Notes: generated by a model not told the origin, from the letters alone. A DNA stretch of 64,000 nt from Terrimonas rubra (GCF_042686025.1 NZ_JBHUOZ010000001.1:744001-808000), one strand, 5' to 3'; positions 45,152 to 54,842 are shown, counted from the first letter of the stretch. Numbers and translations: made by a program.

Positions 45152-45960
45152 GGGAGAGGTCTCCTGTATCAAAATGGGTTTCTCGCCCTGTCACATGAAC
45201 CATTTTATTCGATCAATAAAACAAACATGCGACCCCGCTGGGGTCGAAAATTTATTTACATGAATGGATCTATAAATCTTGGATGCCGATGGCATCCGCT
45301 CATGTTTGTCGGGCCGGGGCCTTGGTTCGCGTTTCACGAACCATATTGTTATGGATATTTAATTTCAACCACGTTTTATGATCATTACAAGCTCCGTCAC
45401 CTCGGCCAAAGGGAGAGATCTCCTGTGTCAATATGGTTTTCGCACCTTGTCGCATGAACCATTTTATTCGATCAATAAAACAAATATGCGACCCCGCTGG
45501 GGTCGGAAATTACTTTTCATGGATATGTCTATAAATATGGGGTGCCGCTGGCATCCGTTCATGTTTGTCGTCTGGGGCCTTGGTTCGCGTTTCACGAACC
45601 ATATTGTTATGGATATTTAATTTCAACCACGTTTTATGATCATTACAAGCTCCGTCACCTCGACCAAAGGGAGAGATCTCCTGTGTCAATATGGTTTTCG
45701 CACCTTGTCGCATGAACCATTTTATTCATCAATAAAACAAATATGCGACCCCGCTGGGGTCGGAAATTACTTTTCATGGATATGTCTATAAATATGGGGT
45801 GCCGCTGGCATCCGTTCATGTTTGTCGTCTGGGGCCTTGGTTCGTGTCTCACGAACCATATTGTTATGGATATTTAATTTCAACGATGTTTTATGATCAT
45901 TACAAGCTCCGTCACCTCGACCAAAGGGAACGGTCTCGTCAAAACATAGTATAACCTTAC
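45152..45960. repeat. array 1: three tandem units of about 258 bp
   Basis: Unit starts (GGGAGAG) fall at 45152, 45411, 45669, with a degenerate fourth at 45926, so periods are 259, 258 and 257 bases. Each unit carries CGACCCCGCTGGGGTCG, a GATGCC/GGCATC palindrome, GGTTCGCGTTTCACGAACC and a conserved tail. The second and third units are nearly identical, so the array expanded recently. Open frames within it are side effects and the length changes shift frame. Confidence 0.95.
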
Positions 45961-45997
45961 AACCGGAGATGCCTCCTCAGCTCGGCATGACGTAACC

Positions 45998-46810
45998 TTA
46001 ATGATCCTTCAGCAACATAAACTCATCCGCATCTTTCCAGAAAGGGAATTTAGAACGGGCTTCAGTGAGGGTGTCTTTATTGAGGGTTATGGTAAAGATA
46101 TCTTCTGTGTGCTCCTTGTGATATAACACACCGCCCATAGGATCAATGATCATGCTGTCCCCGCTATGGTAAATATTATTGCCATCATTGCCTACCCGGT
46201 TCACGCCTACCACAAAACTCTGGTTCTCGATGGCACGTGCCTGTAACAGGGTTTTCCAGGCGTGGTTGCGGCGTTCGGGCCAGTTGGCCACGTATAATAA
46301 AAGATCGTATTCAGGATTAGACTGGTTGTTATTGTCATGGGTAATATGCTGACGTGCCCATACCGGGAAACGCAGGTCATAACAAACCTGTACATTGATA
46401 CGCCAGCCTTTTACCGAGGTGATCAGGCGCTTATCACCGGCACTAAAATGCTGATCCTCCTGGCCAAAGGCAAACAGGTGGCGTTTATTGTAAAAACCAT
46501 ACTGGCCATTGGGTAACATCCAGATAAGGCGGTTATAATAATGACCTTCTTCTGCTATCATTAAACTACCCGTGAGTACCACTTTTTTAGCCGCTGCCGT
46601 GGTTTTCATCCATTCAACCGCCGGGCCGTCCATGGTTTCAGCCAGCTTTATGGGCTGCATACTAAAACCCGTATTGAACATTTCGGGCAATACTACCACC
46701 TCGGTGTAGTTGCTGATGCTGTTGATCTTTTCGGTCAGCATCTGCAGATTAGCCGTTTTATTTTCCCAGTGTAAGCCGGTTTGTATGGTGGTGATGGTTA
46801 AAGAAGACAT
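45998..46810 (-). CDS. omega-amidase/nitrilase-superfamily hydrolase
   Basis: The 270-residue protein has the nitrilase catalytic triad: Glu in VVLPEMFNTGF (near 41), Lys in FYNKRHLF (near 112) and Cys in QVCYDLRFPVW (near 149). This pattern is that of the Nit2/YafV omega-amidases, which deamidate alpha-ketoglutaramate and alpha-ketosuccinamate as a repair or salvage step; other nitrilases remain possible. It has no signal peptide, so it is cytosolic. Confidence 0.9.
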   Translation of the reverse strand: MSSLTITTIQTGLHWENKTANLQMLTEKINSISNYTEVVVLPEMFNTGFSMQPIKLAETMDGPAVEWMKTTAAAKKVVLTGSLMIAEEGHYYNRLIWMLPNGQYGFYNKRHLFAFGQEDQHFSAGDKRLITSVKGWRINVQVCYDLRFPVWARQHITHDNNNQSNPEYDLLLYVANWPERRNHAWKTLLQARAIENQSFVVGVNRVGNDGNNIYHSGDSMIIDPMGGVLYHKEHTEDIFTITLNKDTLTEARSKFPFWKDADEFMLLKDH

Positions 46811-46824
46811 GGTTTTAATCAGAT

Positions 46825-46885
46825 AATGAGATGATTTGGAAATTTGGTAATGCCAGATCTTAAATCTCAGATCTGAGATCTAAGA
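46825..46885. repeat. short repeats between two genes
   Basis: GATTTGGAAATTTGGTAATG recurs at about 59900 and, partly inverted, near 17830. It is followed by the palindrome AGATCTGAGATCT. Confidence 0.55.
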
Positions 46886-46889
46886 TTTA

Positions 46890-47870
46890 CTAGTGCTGTT
46901 CCGCGTTTTCAGCGGTTTTTGATTTACTCATAGAGTAAAATATAGAACCCGCAATACAGGCCAGTATCACACCCAGTGATAAAAACACCTGCTGGTTTTT
47001 ACTCATAACCATGCTTAACCAATGTTCCGTCAGCATTTTTATACCAATAAATACCAGTACAATGGCAATGCCCTTGGGCAGGTATTCGAATTTGTTTACG
47101 GCGCCACGTAACAGGAAGAATAGCGAACGTAAACCCAGTACCGCAAAAATATTGGAGGTATAGATCACCAAACGGGCTGTTTCCTGGTAGCCTTCGGTCT
47201 TGGTATCAACAATACCCATTACCGCGGGAATAGAGTCCAGGGCAAAAACCAGGTCGATAGCTGCCAGCATGATCACCACCACAAATAAAGTGGTAAAGTG
47301 TTTTTTACCATTTTCTATTACACTGAACTTACCATTGCCATCGTGCGGCACCAGCGGCAGTATACGTTTAATGAATTTATATACCGGGCTTTGCTGCGGA
47401 TCGAACTCATCCTCCTCTTTTGACTGGAACATTTTATAACCCGTATATACCAGGAACACACCAAATACATAAAGTAACCAATGGAATTTTTCGACGAGGG
47501 CCACGCCCACCGTAATAAAGATGATACGGAATACAATGGCCATTAAAATACCGATGAGCAGTACCCGTCCATAGTTTTGCTCCTTTACGCCAAAGGCGGA
47601 GAAAATAAGGATAAAGACAAAGATATTATCCACACTCAGGCTCCACTCCATCAGGTAGGCGCTCAGGTATTCCAGTGCGGGCTTACGGCCATCCTCAAAC
47701 CACAGGAACACGCAAAAAGCCAGTGCCAGGCCCACCCAAAAAATGGTTTGGTACAGTGCCTGTTTGATGGTTACCTTCTGGTTTTTTTTGCTTAAGAGGC
47801 CAAGATCCAGTACCAGTGCCAAAACGAGTATGATACCAAAAACGAGATAGGTAATTTGCTGGGGTGTCAT
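46890..47870 (-). CDS. TerC family membrane protein (Alx-like)
   Basis: The 326-residue protein has about nine membrane segments and the TerC family pattern YLSAYLMEWSLSVDNIFVF (near 75), LDLVFALDSIPAVMGI and AVLGLRSLFFLL, with conserved Asp residues in membrane segments. Alx/TerC proteins are linked to metal ion, especially manganese, handling and to tellurium resistance. A yybP-ykoY-type riboswitch is not seen upstream. Confidence 0.92.
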   Translation of the reverse strand: MTPQQITYLVFGIILVLALVLDLGLLSKKNQKVTIKQALYQTIFWVGLALAFCVFLWFEDGRKPALEYLSAYLMEWSLSVDNIFVFILIFSAFGVKEQNYGRVLLIGILMAIVFRIIFITVGVALVEKFHWLLYVFGVFLVYTGYKMFQSKEEDEFDPQQSPVYKFIKRILPLVPHDGNGKFSVIENGKKHFTTLFVVVIMLAAIDLVFALDSIPAVMGIVDTKTEGYQETARLVIYTSNIFAVLGLRSLFFLLRGAVNKFEYLPKGIAIVLVFIGIKMLTEHWLSMVMSKNQQVFLSLGVILACIAGSIFYSMSKSKTAENAEQH

Positions 47871-48022
47871 GTGGTTTTAAATAATTAAAGACAAAGATAA
47901 TCAGAACCGCGATAGCAACCCGTTTTAAGCCCCTGTTTGGGTTTATTAGCACCAGGCCATATTTAACATCCTGCTCCGTAAACTGTAAATAATAAGTAGG
48001 ATATTTACAGCAGTTTAACCTT

Positions 48023-48820
48023 ATGCACAAGGAAAAAAAATATACCGTTATTACCGGCGCCAGCTCGGGCCTGGGCAAAGCTTTTGTACTGGCTTGTGCG
48101 CAAAGGGGGCATAATGTGATCATGATCGCCCTGCCGGGTTCACCTGCACAGGCCATAGCCGATGATATTATGGCCATTTACCCGGTAGATGTACAGGTAT
48201 ATTTATTTGATCTTACCGACGAAACGGCTTTAAAAAACCAGGTACAGGATATTGCCGCTAACTATGCCGTTGATTTTTTAATAAATAATGTGGGTATTGG
48301 CGGCACCGCTTCCTTTGTAAGCTCCTCACTGGAAGCTATTGATAAAATATTATTGCTGAATGTGCGCTGCACTACTTTAATGACCAAATTACTCTTGCCG
48401 TCTTTAACGGTCAACAGTAAAAGTTATATCATTAATATAGCCAGCATTGCCGCTTTTACACCTATAGCCTATAAAACGGTATACCCGGCATCAAAGGCTT
48501 TTATTGCCTCCTTTTCGCTGGGCTTGCAATACGAACTGGCAGAACTGGGTGTACAGGTAAGTGTGGTATACCCCGGGCCTATTATGACCAATTCCGATAC
48601 CTCGGGCCGCTTGATCAAACAGGGACTTAAAGCAACGCTGGGTTTAAAATCCACCGATTATATTGCCAATATGGCCATTAATAAAACCCTGGCAGGTAAA
48701 AGCATTATTGTACCGGGCAGGTTCAACCGGTTCAATTATTACCTTACCAGGTTTTTGCCTACCAAAACCAAGATCGGCCTCATATCTAAAACCGTAAAAA
48801 AAGAAATCCAGCAATTATAA
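48023..48820 (+). CDS. short-chain dehydrogenase/reductase
   Basis: The 265-residue classical SDR has the cofactor motif TGASSGLGKAF (12-22), NNVGIGG, the catalytic Ser in NIASIAAF and YPASKAF (Tyr, Lys near 153-157). Substrate unknown. It precedes a second SDR-type gene by 5 bases, so the two share an operon and possibly a lipid or isoprenoid-like pathway. Confidence 0.92.
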   Translation: MHKEKKYTVITGASSGLGKAFVLACAQRGHNVIMIALPGSPAQAIADDIMAIYPVDVQVYLFDLTDETALKNQVQDIAANYAVDFLINNVGIGGTASFVSSSLEAIDKILLLNVRCTTLMTKLLLPSLTVNSKSYIINIASIAAFTPIAYKTVYPASKAFIASFSLGLQYELAELGVQVSVVYPGPIMTNSDTSGRLIKQGLKATLGLKSTDYIANMAINKTLAGKSIIVPGRFNRFNYYLTRFLPTKTKIGLISKTVKKEIQQL

Positions 48821-48825
48821 CAGGC

Positions 48826-49821
48826 ATGAGTAATAATAACAAGGTATTGGTAACCGGGGCCAATGGTTTTTTAGGCTCGCATATCGTACGCAGCCTGTTA
48901 CAGCAGGGTTATACTGTGCGTGCACTGGTACGACCCAATGCCAATATAAAAAACCTGGCCGGGCTGGCGGTTGATTTTTTTTACGGACAAATAGATAAGC
49001 CCGGTGATGTAAGCAAAGCAGTGGAGGGTTGTACTTATGTGGTGCATGCGGCCAGTATTACATCGCAGTTTGGTATTACTTACGAACAATATGAACAGAT
49101 CAATATCACGGCCACCCGGTATGTAGCCGAAGCCTGCCTGGAGCATGGCATTCAAAAACTGGTATTTATCAGTACGGCCGGTGCTTTTAACCCTGGTAAA
49201 AAAAGCGATCCCGGTACCGAGCTCAATGGTTTTACCATGTTTCAATCCGGATCGGGTTATATTATTACCAAATACCTGGCGCAGCAATATATATTGGAGC
49301 AGGTGGAAAGAAATAAACTGCCCGCTGTTATTATTAACCCGGCATTTATTTTAGGTCCGGATGACTGGCAACCCAGCTCGGGACAACTGGTATTATATGG
49401 TCTGCGTAAAAAGCTATTATTGTATCCGCCCGGAGGTAAAAGTTTTGTGCATGTACAGGATGTATGTAAAGCTGTTATTAATAGCTTAAGCTTACCGCAA
49501 CATGGCGGCTGTTATTTACTGGCCGGTGATAACCTGAGCTATAAAGAGTTCTTCCGCCTGTTAACCGATACCGCCGGCCATAAAAAACTATTACTCCCCG
49601 TGCCGGGCTTTGCGCTAAGTGTTGCCGGTAATATAGGCTCGCTTATACAAACCCTGTTCCGCAGGCCCATGACCTTTAACCGCACCATGACCTTTTTAAT
49701 GAAACTGGATAATTATTATTCCGGTAAAAAAAGCGAACGTCAGCTGGGTATTCAGTACACCCCTACCCGCCGGATATTACAGGATACCATCCGCTGGTAC
49801 CAGGAAAACGGATTAATTTAA
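48826..49821 (+). CDS. NAD-dependent epimerase/dehydratase-like extended SDR
   Basis: The 331-residue protein has TGANGFLGSHIVRSLL (10-25) for cofactor binding and a catalytic YIITK (Tyr, Lys near 142-146), as in extended SDRs of the dihydroflavonol-4-reductase or 3-beta-HSD type. Only 5 bases separate it from the classical SDR upstream. It is a paralogue of the gene at 28643-29641. Confidence 0.92.
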   Translation: MSNNNKVLVTGANGFLGSHIVRSLLQQGYTVRALVRPNANIKNLAGLAVDFFYGQIDKPGDVSKAVEGCTYVVHAASITSQFGITYEQYEQINITATRYVAEACLEHGIQKLVFISTAGAFNPGKKSDPGTELNGFTMFQSGSGYIITKYLAQQYILEQVERNKLPAVIINPAFILGPDDWQPSSGQLVLYGLRKKLLLYPPGGKSFVHVQDVCKAVINSLSLPQHGGCYLLAGDNLSYKEFFRLLTDTAGHKKLLLPVPGFALSVAGNIGSLIQTLFRRPMTFNRTMTFLMKLDNYYSGKKSERQLGIQYTPTRRILQDTIRWYQENGLI

Positions 49822-49902
49822 AAAAGTTTTGACACCCCTGACACAGGGTGGTCACTAAGCGGTTTTTACTTTGATGTATCAAATAAAACAAAAACAATTT
49901 TT

Positions 49903-50394
49903 ATGAGTACTGCATCATTTGTAATCAGTCCCGAGGACCTGTTAAAACACTGGCAAGGCCACCGTTCGCTTACCCGTAGGGTAATTGAAGCTTTTCCCGA
50001 CGATAAATTATTTACCTACAGCATTGGCGGCATGCGTCCCTTTGCCCAGATGGCCATTGAACTGTTAGGTATGGGTGTTCCTTCTTTAAACGGTATTATT
50101 AACCGCAAATGGGAAAAGATGGAGGAGATAGATATTTATAAGAAAGAAAACCAGCCCACCACCAAAGCGGCATTACTGGAAATATGGGATAAAAACACCA
50201 GGGATATCAATAACCTGTGGCCTAAAATTGAGGCCAGCCGTTTCCAGGATATTGAAGTAGCTTTTGGTATGTGGGAAGGTCCTGTTTACTGGTTATTATT
50301 CTACAATATTGATAACGAAATACACCATCGTGGCCAGGGTTATGTATACCTGCGCAGTTTAGGCATTGAGCCGCCGCCATTCTGGGAACGTTAA
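49903..50394 (+). CDS. DinB family protein
   Basis: The 163-residue protein has the four-helix bundle and metal ligands of the DinB/YfiT group: His in HWQGHRSLTRR (near 16) and His-His in NEIHHRGQGYVYLR (near 143). Family members bind nickel or zinc and may act as thiol-dependent transferases; some are DNA-damage inducible. The substrate here is unknown. Confidence 0.9.
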   Translation: MSTASFVISPEDLLKHWQGHRSLTRRVIEAFPDDKLFTYSIGGMRPFAQMAIELLGMGVPSLNGIINRKWEKMEEIDIYKKENQPTTKAALLEIWDKNTRDINNLWPKIEASRFQDIEVAFGMWEGPVYWLLFYNIDNEIHHRGQGYVYLRSLGIEPPPFWER

Positions 50395-50589
50395 TTGTTT
50401 GGTAATACATAACAGGTATGATTGATTTCAGGATGATGTCGGTCATACCTGTTGTGTTTTTTGACGAGTTAATAGTTCATGGTTAATGGTTCATAGTGTG
50501 ATGTGAGATTATGAATATGGTTTTGGAAATGGTTGGTATTATATATAGATGATGGCTTTTGTGATGTAGACAATCGTGATTTATTAACT

Positions 50590-50640
50590 GTTTATGGATA
50601 TTAATAAATATGCGACCCCGCCGGGGTCGTAATTCCTGTT
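50590..50640. repeat. partial copy of the palindrome element before array 2
   Basis: CGACCCCGCCGGGGTCG at about 50612-50628 is a variant of the 17-bp palindrome at the core of both arrays. Confidence 0.7.
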
Positions 50641-50809
50641 TTCCTGTTGAATGCTATTAATATGTTATCCCTATGGGATAATGGAAATTGGTTTTGTGTG
50701 TTGTTTGTTTTTGTGGTTAGTGTGTTATTTAGATAATACCCGGTAAATCTTATTCTTATGATTATAAGACAGGGTTCGGGAGCCGTTTTAATGCTGGGTA
50801 TTTCTCCGG

Positions 50810-51645
50810 ATGGCCGAGGTGACGGAACCTGTGACGATCATAATACGTTCATTGTAATGAAATGTCAATACCAAAAATGTCCACAATAATATGGTTCGTG
50901 AGACAGGAACCATCGCCCTACTGGCATGAACGGATGCCAGCGGCATCAAATATTTATAGACACATCCAGATAATATATTTACGACCCCAGCGGGGTCGCA
51001 TGTTAATTTCATTAGCTGAGCAAATTAGTTTGTGAGGTACAAACCATGGTATAAAAATCACATTCGTGCAGGAGACCTCTCCCGATGGTCGAGGTGACGG
51101 AACCTGTGACGATCATAATACATTCATTGAAATGAAAGGCCAATAACAAAAATGTCACAATAATATGGTTCGTGAGACAGGAACCATCGCCCTACTGGCA
51201 TGAATGGATGCCAGCGGCATCAAATATTTATAGACACATCCAGATAATATATTTACGACCCCAGCGGGGTCGCATGTTCATTTCATTAGCTGAGCAAATT
51301 AGTTTGTGAGGTACAAACCATGGTATAAAAATCATATTCTTGCAGGAGACCTCTCCCGATGGTCTAGGTGATGAATCTGTAATGATCATAAAACATTCAT
51401 TGAAATGAAAGGCCAATACCAAAAATGTCCACAATAATATGGTTCGTGAGACAGGAGCCATCGTCCCACTGGCATTAACGGATGCCAGCGGCATCCCATA
51501 TTAATAGATTCATCCATGAAAAGCAATTTTCGACCCCGGCGGGGTCGCATGTTTGTTTTATTGCTGGAACAAAAATGGTTCATGAAACAGTATGAAAGCC
51601 CTATAACCGAGGAGACCTCTCCCGATGGTCGAGGTGACGGAGCTT
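50810..51645. repeat. array 2: three tandem units of about 266-275 bp, inverted
   Basis: GAGGTGACGG-type unit starts lie at 50816, 51091, 51365 and 51631, so periods are 275, 274 and 266. The order of the palindromes (GGTTCGTG/CAGGAACC, GGATGCCAGCGGCATC, CGACCCCAGCGGGGTCG, CTCTCCCGATGGTCGAGG) is the reverse of array 1 when read on the plus strand. No gene lies between 50395 and 51746. Confidence 0.95.
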
Positions 51646-51746
51646 GTAATGAGGTTAAATTTTTTAGCTGGTTGAATCTTATTGAGGATCAAATAAAAAA
51701 TGGCCCGTACAAAACGAGCCATTTAATACAAATTTATTACGCTTAA

Positions 51747-53171
51747 CTATTTCACCGATTTATTTAACCAATCAATTATTTCTTTTAATGCAACCGGTGA
51801 AAAAGTTTCTTCCAGTTCGCCATATTCATTCAGTGTACAGGTTTTACAGGTCTGGAACAGGTGGTTTACACCCGGGATGGTTTTTACCGATACATTTTTT
51901 GCCTTGCTTTTGGCCAGGGCCTTTTGTATGGCGGCCAGGTTGGCGGTAGCGTCTACCTGTATATCGGCACTGCCGTTTAATGCCAGTACTTTACTGTGTA
52001 ACTTTTCCAGGTTGGGTACGGGGTTGTAACCGAAAAAATATTTACCCCAGGAGGTGGCAAAACTTTGTACCAGGCTGCTCACCATTTTTTCCTGTGCCTC
52101 GGCCTGGTTATACCCCATGCTGCTTACAATGGCAGGATCGGTTTTGGCCAGCCACTGCTGCATGCTTTTCTTGCCGGCAGTGAGTGCATCCTCTAACTTC
52201 GCATTGTTTACACCATCCAGTAACAGGGCTTTGTATAATTGCAGGTAGGCTTCCAGGTTTTGTTCGTTCATGCCCTGCTGGCTTAATATAGCCCGGTTTT
52301 GTTGTACCATCAGGTCGGGTACGGGTACACCGGGTGCGGCCAGTAATATTACAAAATCAATATCCTTACGGTTGGCGGCGACCATAGGCGCAACAATACC
52401 CCCTTCGCTATGGCCTATCAGGCCCAGTTTCTTTTTATTTACTTCGGGACGGCTTAATAAATAATCAATGCCGGCGCTGGCATCATCCGCAAAATCTTTG
52501 GTGGTAGCGTTGGCAAAACTGCCGGTGGTTTTGCCAGTGCCACGATCATCTACCCGTAGTACGATATAACCGGCCCTGGTCAACGCATCGGCCAGTACGG
52601 CATAAAACTTATGGTCGGCAAAATCAAAATCGCGGGTTTGGGCGCCACTGCCGGAAATAATAAGGGCGGCCGGAAAAGGGCCTTTACCTGTTGGGATGGT
52701 AATGGTAGCGCCGTAACTGATGCTTTTATCTTTATTGCTATAACTGATATCCTCGCTGGTATAGGTAAAAGGTGGTTTTGGTGTTTGCGGGCGGTTCAGC
52801 TTTTTTATTGTACCGGGGCTGGTTTGTTTTACCAGGGTAAGGGGAACTGACTGCCCCTGGGTAAATGTTCCCTTAATGGTAGTATCATTCTCCAGGGTGC
52901 CGGTATAATTAATGGCCCCATTGGCCAGGGTGGCGGCAATGGTATTACCGGTTACGGTTACTTTATCGCAGGGTATGCCAAAGGCCGACTGGTCGGGACT
53001 ATCCATAGTGCCGGTATAAGTACCATCACCGGCCGCTTTTACATGAAATACCAGCCGCAGCGATACGCCTACTTCCAGTTTGCCCGCCCAGGTGCCGGTA
53101 AAAGGGCTTTGGGCCAGGGCCGCAGCAAGGGTGGTTAGGATGATGAAAGTGGTTAATAATAATTTTTTCAT
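51747..53171 (-). CDS. secreted alpha/beta hydrolase
   Basis: The 474-residue product has a signal peptide (MKKLLLTTFIILTTLAAALAQ), an N-terminal beta-sandwich-like domain of about 110 residues, then an alpha/beta hydrolase fold with the nucleophile elbow GLIGHSEGG (near 250), the oxyanion-side YVVLRVDDRGTG and a final VNHLFQ His motif. It is an extracytoplasmic esterase or peptidase of unknown substrate. Array 2 follows its stop codon by about 100 bases. Confidence 0.87.
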   Translation of the reverse strand: MKKLLLTTFIILTTLAAALAQSPFTGTWAGKLEVGVSLRLVFHVKAAGDGTYTGTMDSPDQSAFGIPCDKVTVTGNTIAATLANGAINYTGTLENDTTIKGTFTQGQSVPLTLVKQTSPGTIKKLNRPQTPKPPFTYTSEDISYSNKDKSISYGATITIPTGKGPFPAALIISGSGAQTRDFDFADHKFYAVLADALTRAGYIVLRVDDRGTGKTTGSFANATTKDFADDASAGIDYLLSRPEVNKKKLGLIGHSEGGIVAPMVAANRKDIDFVILLAAPGVPVPDLMVQQNRAILSQQGMNEQNLEAYLQLYKALLLDGVNNAKLEDALTAGKKSMQQWLAKTDPAIVSSMGYNQAEAQEKMVSSLVQSFATSWGKYFFGYNPVPNLEKLHSKVLALNGSADIQVDATANLAAIQKALAKSKAKNVSVKTIPGVNHLFQTCKTCTLNEYGELEETFSPVALKEIIDWLNKSVK

Positions 53172-53208
53172 GTGTCACCAGGGTTTAATTGTTTACAATA
53201 TGGTTGGA

Positions 53209-53874
53209 CTATGAAGCCTGTTTCTTTTTATTGGCGTAAAGGCGGTAGGAATAAACAGCCGGTATTAACGTAATGATCAGGGTAACAGTTATAAAAGCGC
53301 CCATGGCAAACCTGGCGGGTAATACCAGGGCCAGCAGGGCTATTAATAAACCACCGGCAAACCAGAGCACGCCTGCCAGTTTATGCGTGAGCCGCCAGTT
53401 TTCATTGTCATTCAGCGTCCATGGCATGCGAAAACCAGCAAAATAGTTAGGCTTGATGGTGTACATATAGTTACCCAGGAAGGCAAAAAGTAAACCCAGG
53501 AGGGCTACTATATAATTACCGGGCATATTGATCATCCCATCCACGGATGATTGTACAATATAACAGCCCAGGGCCGACATAAACAGGGTTAAACCCAATG
53601 CAAGCCTTTGCATACGGCCACGGTTCTCCTCGGTATAGCTTTTTTTAGGATCAATACGGTGCAGGTTGTTTAATAAATAATATACGCCGATGCTTACCAC
53701 TACCATAATGCCTACGGGCAATAATAATTCGTATTTGCTACCGTAGCGGTCGGGCTGGCCGTTAAAGTTAAAATGCAGGGGAACAGTGGCCGGCAGTTTG
53801 CTCCAGGCAAAGGCCAGGTAAACCAGGGGTGCTATAAACACCGGCCAGATAAGTAGTTTTACCAGTTTGTTCAT
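53209..53874 (-). CDS. SdpI-family membrane protein
   Basis: The 221-residue protein has about six membrane segments and the DUF1648/SdpI pattern SKLPATVPLHFNFNGQPDRYG near residue 27, with NYMYTIKPNYFAGFRMPWTLN in the second half. In Bacillus, SdpI gives immunity to the SDP toxin and controls the repressor SdpR. It starts one base after the regulator gene and is co-transcribed with it. A toxin gene (sdpC) is not visible here. Confidence 0.88.
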   Translation of the reverse strand: MNKLVKLLIWPVFIAPLVYLAFAWSKLPATVPLHFNFNGQPDRYGSKYELLLPVGIMVVVSIGVYYLLNNLHRIDPKKSYTEENRGRMQRLALGLTLFMSALGCYIVQSSVDGMINMPGNYIVALLGLLFAFLGNYMYTIKPNYFAGFRMPWTLNDNENWRLTHKLAGVLWFAGGLLIALLALVLPARFAMGAFITVTLIITLIPAVYSYRLYANKKKQAS

Positions 53875-53875
53875 A

Positions 53876-54139
53876 TTACTTCTTTTTGGTTTTAAATTGT
53901 AACAACCACTTCAGTATTTCATCAACCACGGTGGTGTTTAAAGAATAATACACGTATTGCCCTTCTTTCTTTGATGTTACCAGGCCGGCCTGCTTTAAAA
54001 TATCCAAATGATGTGACACACTGGGCCAGGATAAATTAAAATGCTCCACTATTTCGCCGGCGGAAAGGTCCTGCCTTTGCAATAACTCCAGGATCTCTCT
54101 CCGGGTAGCATCGTTCAGCGCTTTAAAAACACTGTTCAT
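53876..54139 (-). CDS. ArsR-family repressor (SdpR-like)
   Basis: The 87-residue winged helix protein has DATRREILELLQRQDLSAGEI and WPSVSHHLDILKQAGLV, typical of ArsR/SdpR repressors, and it lacks the metal-binding Cys of ArsR metal sensors. A perfect palindrome lies about 20 bases upstream of its start. It probably represses its own operon with sdpI. Confidence 0.92.
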   Translation of the reverse strand: MNSVFKALNDATRREILELLQRQDLSAGEIVEHFNLSWPSVSHHLDILKQAGLVTSKKEGQYVYYSLNTTVVDEILKWLLQFKTKKK

Positions 54140-54158
54140 GGATATTTTTTATAATTAG

Positions 54159-54182
54159 TTATTTAGATAAATATCTAAATAA
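54159..54182 (-). promoter_or_regulatory. palindromic operator of the sdpR-sdpI operon
   Basis: Arms TTATTTAGATA and TATCTAAATAA are perfect 11-bp reverse complements separated by AA. The element lies 20 bases upstream of the regulator start, the position and form expected for an ArsR-type autorepressor site. Confidence 0.75.
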
Positions 54183-54318
54183 GTGTCCGTTTTTCCTAAT
54201 AAAACTGTCCGTTTTTAGTTAGGAGTGGTATAAAAGGACTTTATGCAGGATGAGTGGAAAGCCTTTATTAGCCTATGTTAAGGTTGTTTAACATGGCTGT
54301 CCGTTGGTCAAAATTTAC

Positions 54319-54349
54319 TTGACACGGGCTGTAACCTTTAATAGTTTTG
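54319..54349 (+). promoter_or_regulatory. promoter of the PepSY-like secreted protein gene
   Basis: TTG at 54319-54321 and TAGTTTTG at 54342-54349 are 20 bases apart, an excellent fit to the Bacteroidota promoter. The leader to ATG 54405 would be about 50 bases. Confidence 0.7.
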
Positions 54350-54404
54350 CATCGTTAAACATTCACAAACACAAACAAATTATTAATTATAAAACTTACC
54401 GATC

Positions 54405-54842
54405 ATGAAAAAAATTATTTATGTATTAGCCCTGACCATTATTTCCTTTGGCGCCAAAGCCAGCGAAACCAATGTAAACAGCCGTGTGCTGGAAGCTTTT
54501 AAAGCCGATTTTAACCACGCTACCAATGTACAGTGGACCATTACCAACGATGTGAGCAAGGTATCATTTAACTACAACGATATTTCTTACTACGCTTTTT
54601 ACAATAACAATGGCGAGCTGATGGGTACTACCCGTTATGTAACCCTGTTAAACCTGCCTATTAAATTACAAAGCAGCCTGCGTAACGATTATGGCAACTA
54701 CTGGGTAAGCAACCTGTTTGAAGTAAACAACGCTGACGGACTGGCTTATTATATTACCATTGAAGATGCAGACAGCAAAATTGTTTTAAAATCGGATAAT
54801 GGTAAAGACTGGACCAAACACAGCAAAAAAGTAAAGGCATAA
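54405..54842 (+). CDS. secreted PepSY-like/BLIP-like protein
   Basis: The 145-residue product has a signal peptide (MKKIIYVLALTIISFGAKAS) and a small alpha/beta domain with VLEAFKADFNHATNVQW then SFNYNDISYYAFYNNNGELMG, the pattern of the PepSY-like, beta-lactamase-inhibitor-like family common in Bacteroidota. Its role is unknown. A strong promoter and terminator make it a single, probably highly expressed gene. Confidence 0.8.
   Translation: MKKIIYVLALTIISFGAKASETNVNSRVLEAFKADFNHATNVQWTITNDVSKVSFNYNDISYYAFYNNNGELMGTTRYVTLLNLPIKLQSSLRNDYGNYWVSNLFEVNNADGLAYYITIEDADSKIVLKSDNGKDWTKHSKKVKA

Noticed and set aside
45098..45852. Several frames of 60-120 codons inside array 1 on both strands.
   Set aside because: They repeat the same peptide because the DNA repeats; the one-base length differences between units change frame, and both strands look equally open.
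44207..51645. CRISPR array as an explanation for the tandem units.
   Set aside because: Units are 250-275 bases with no short repeat-and-spacer rhythm and no cas gene is near.
50788..51746. Frames of 60-90 codons inside array 2.
   Set aside because: Same reason as array 1: they follow the repeat units, whose lengths (275, 274, 266) do not keep frame.
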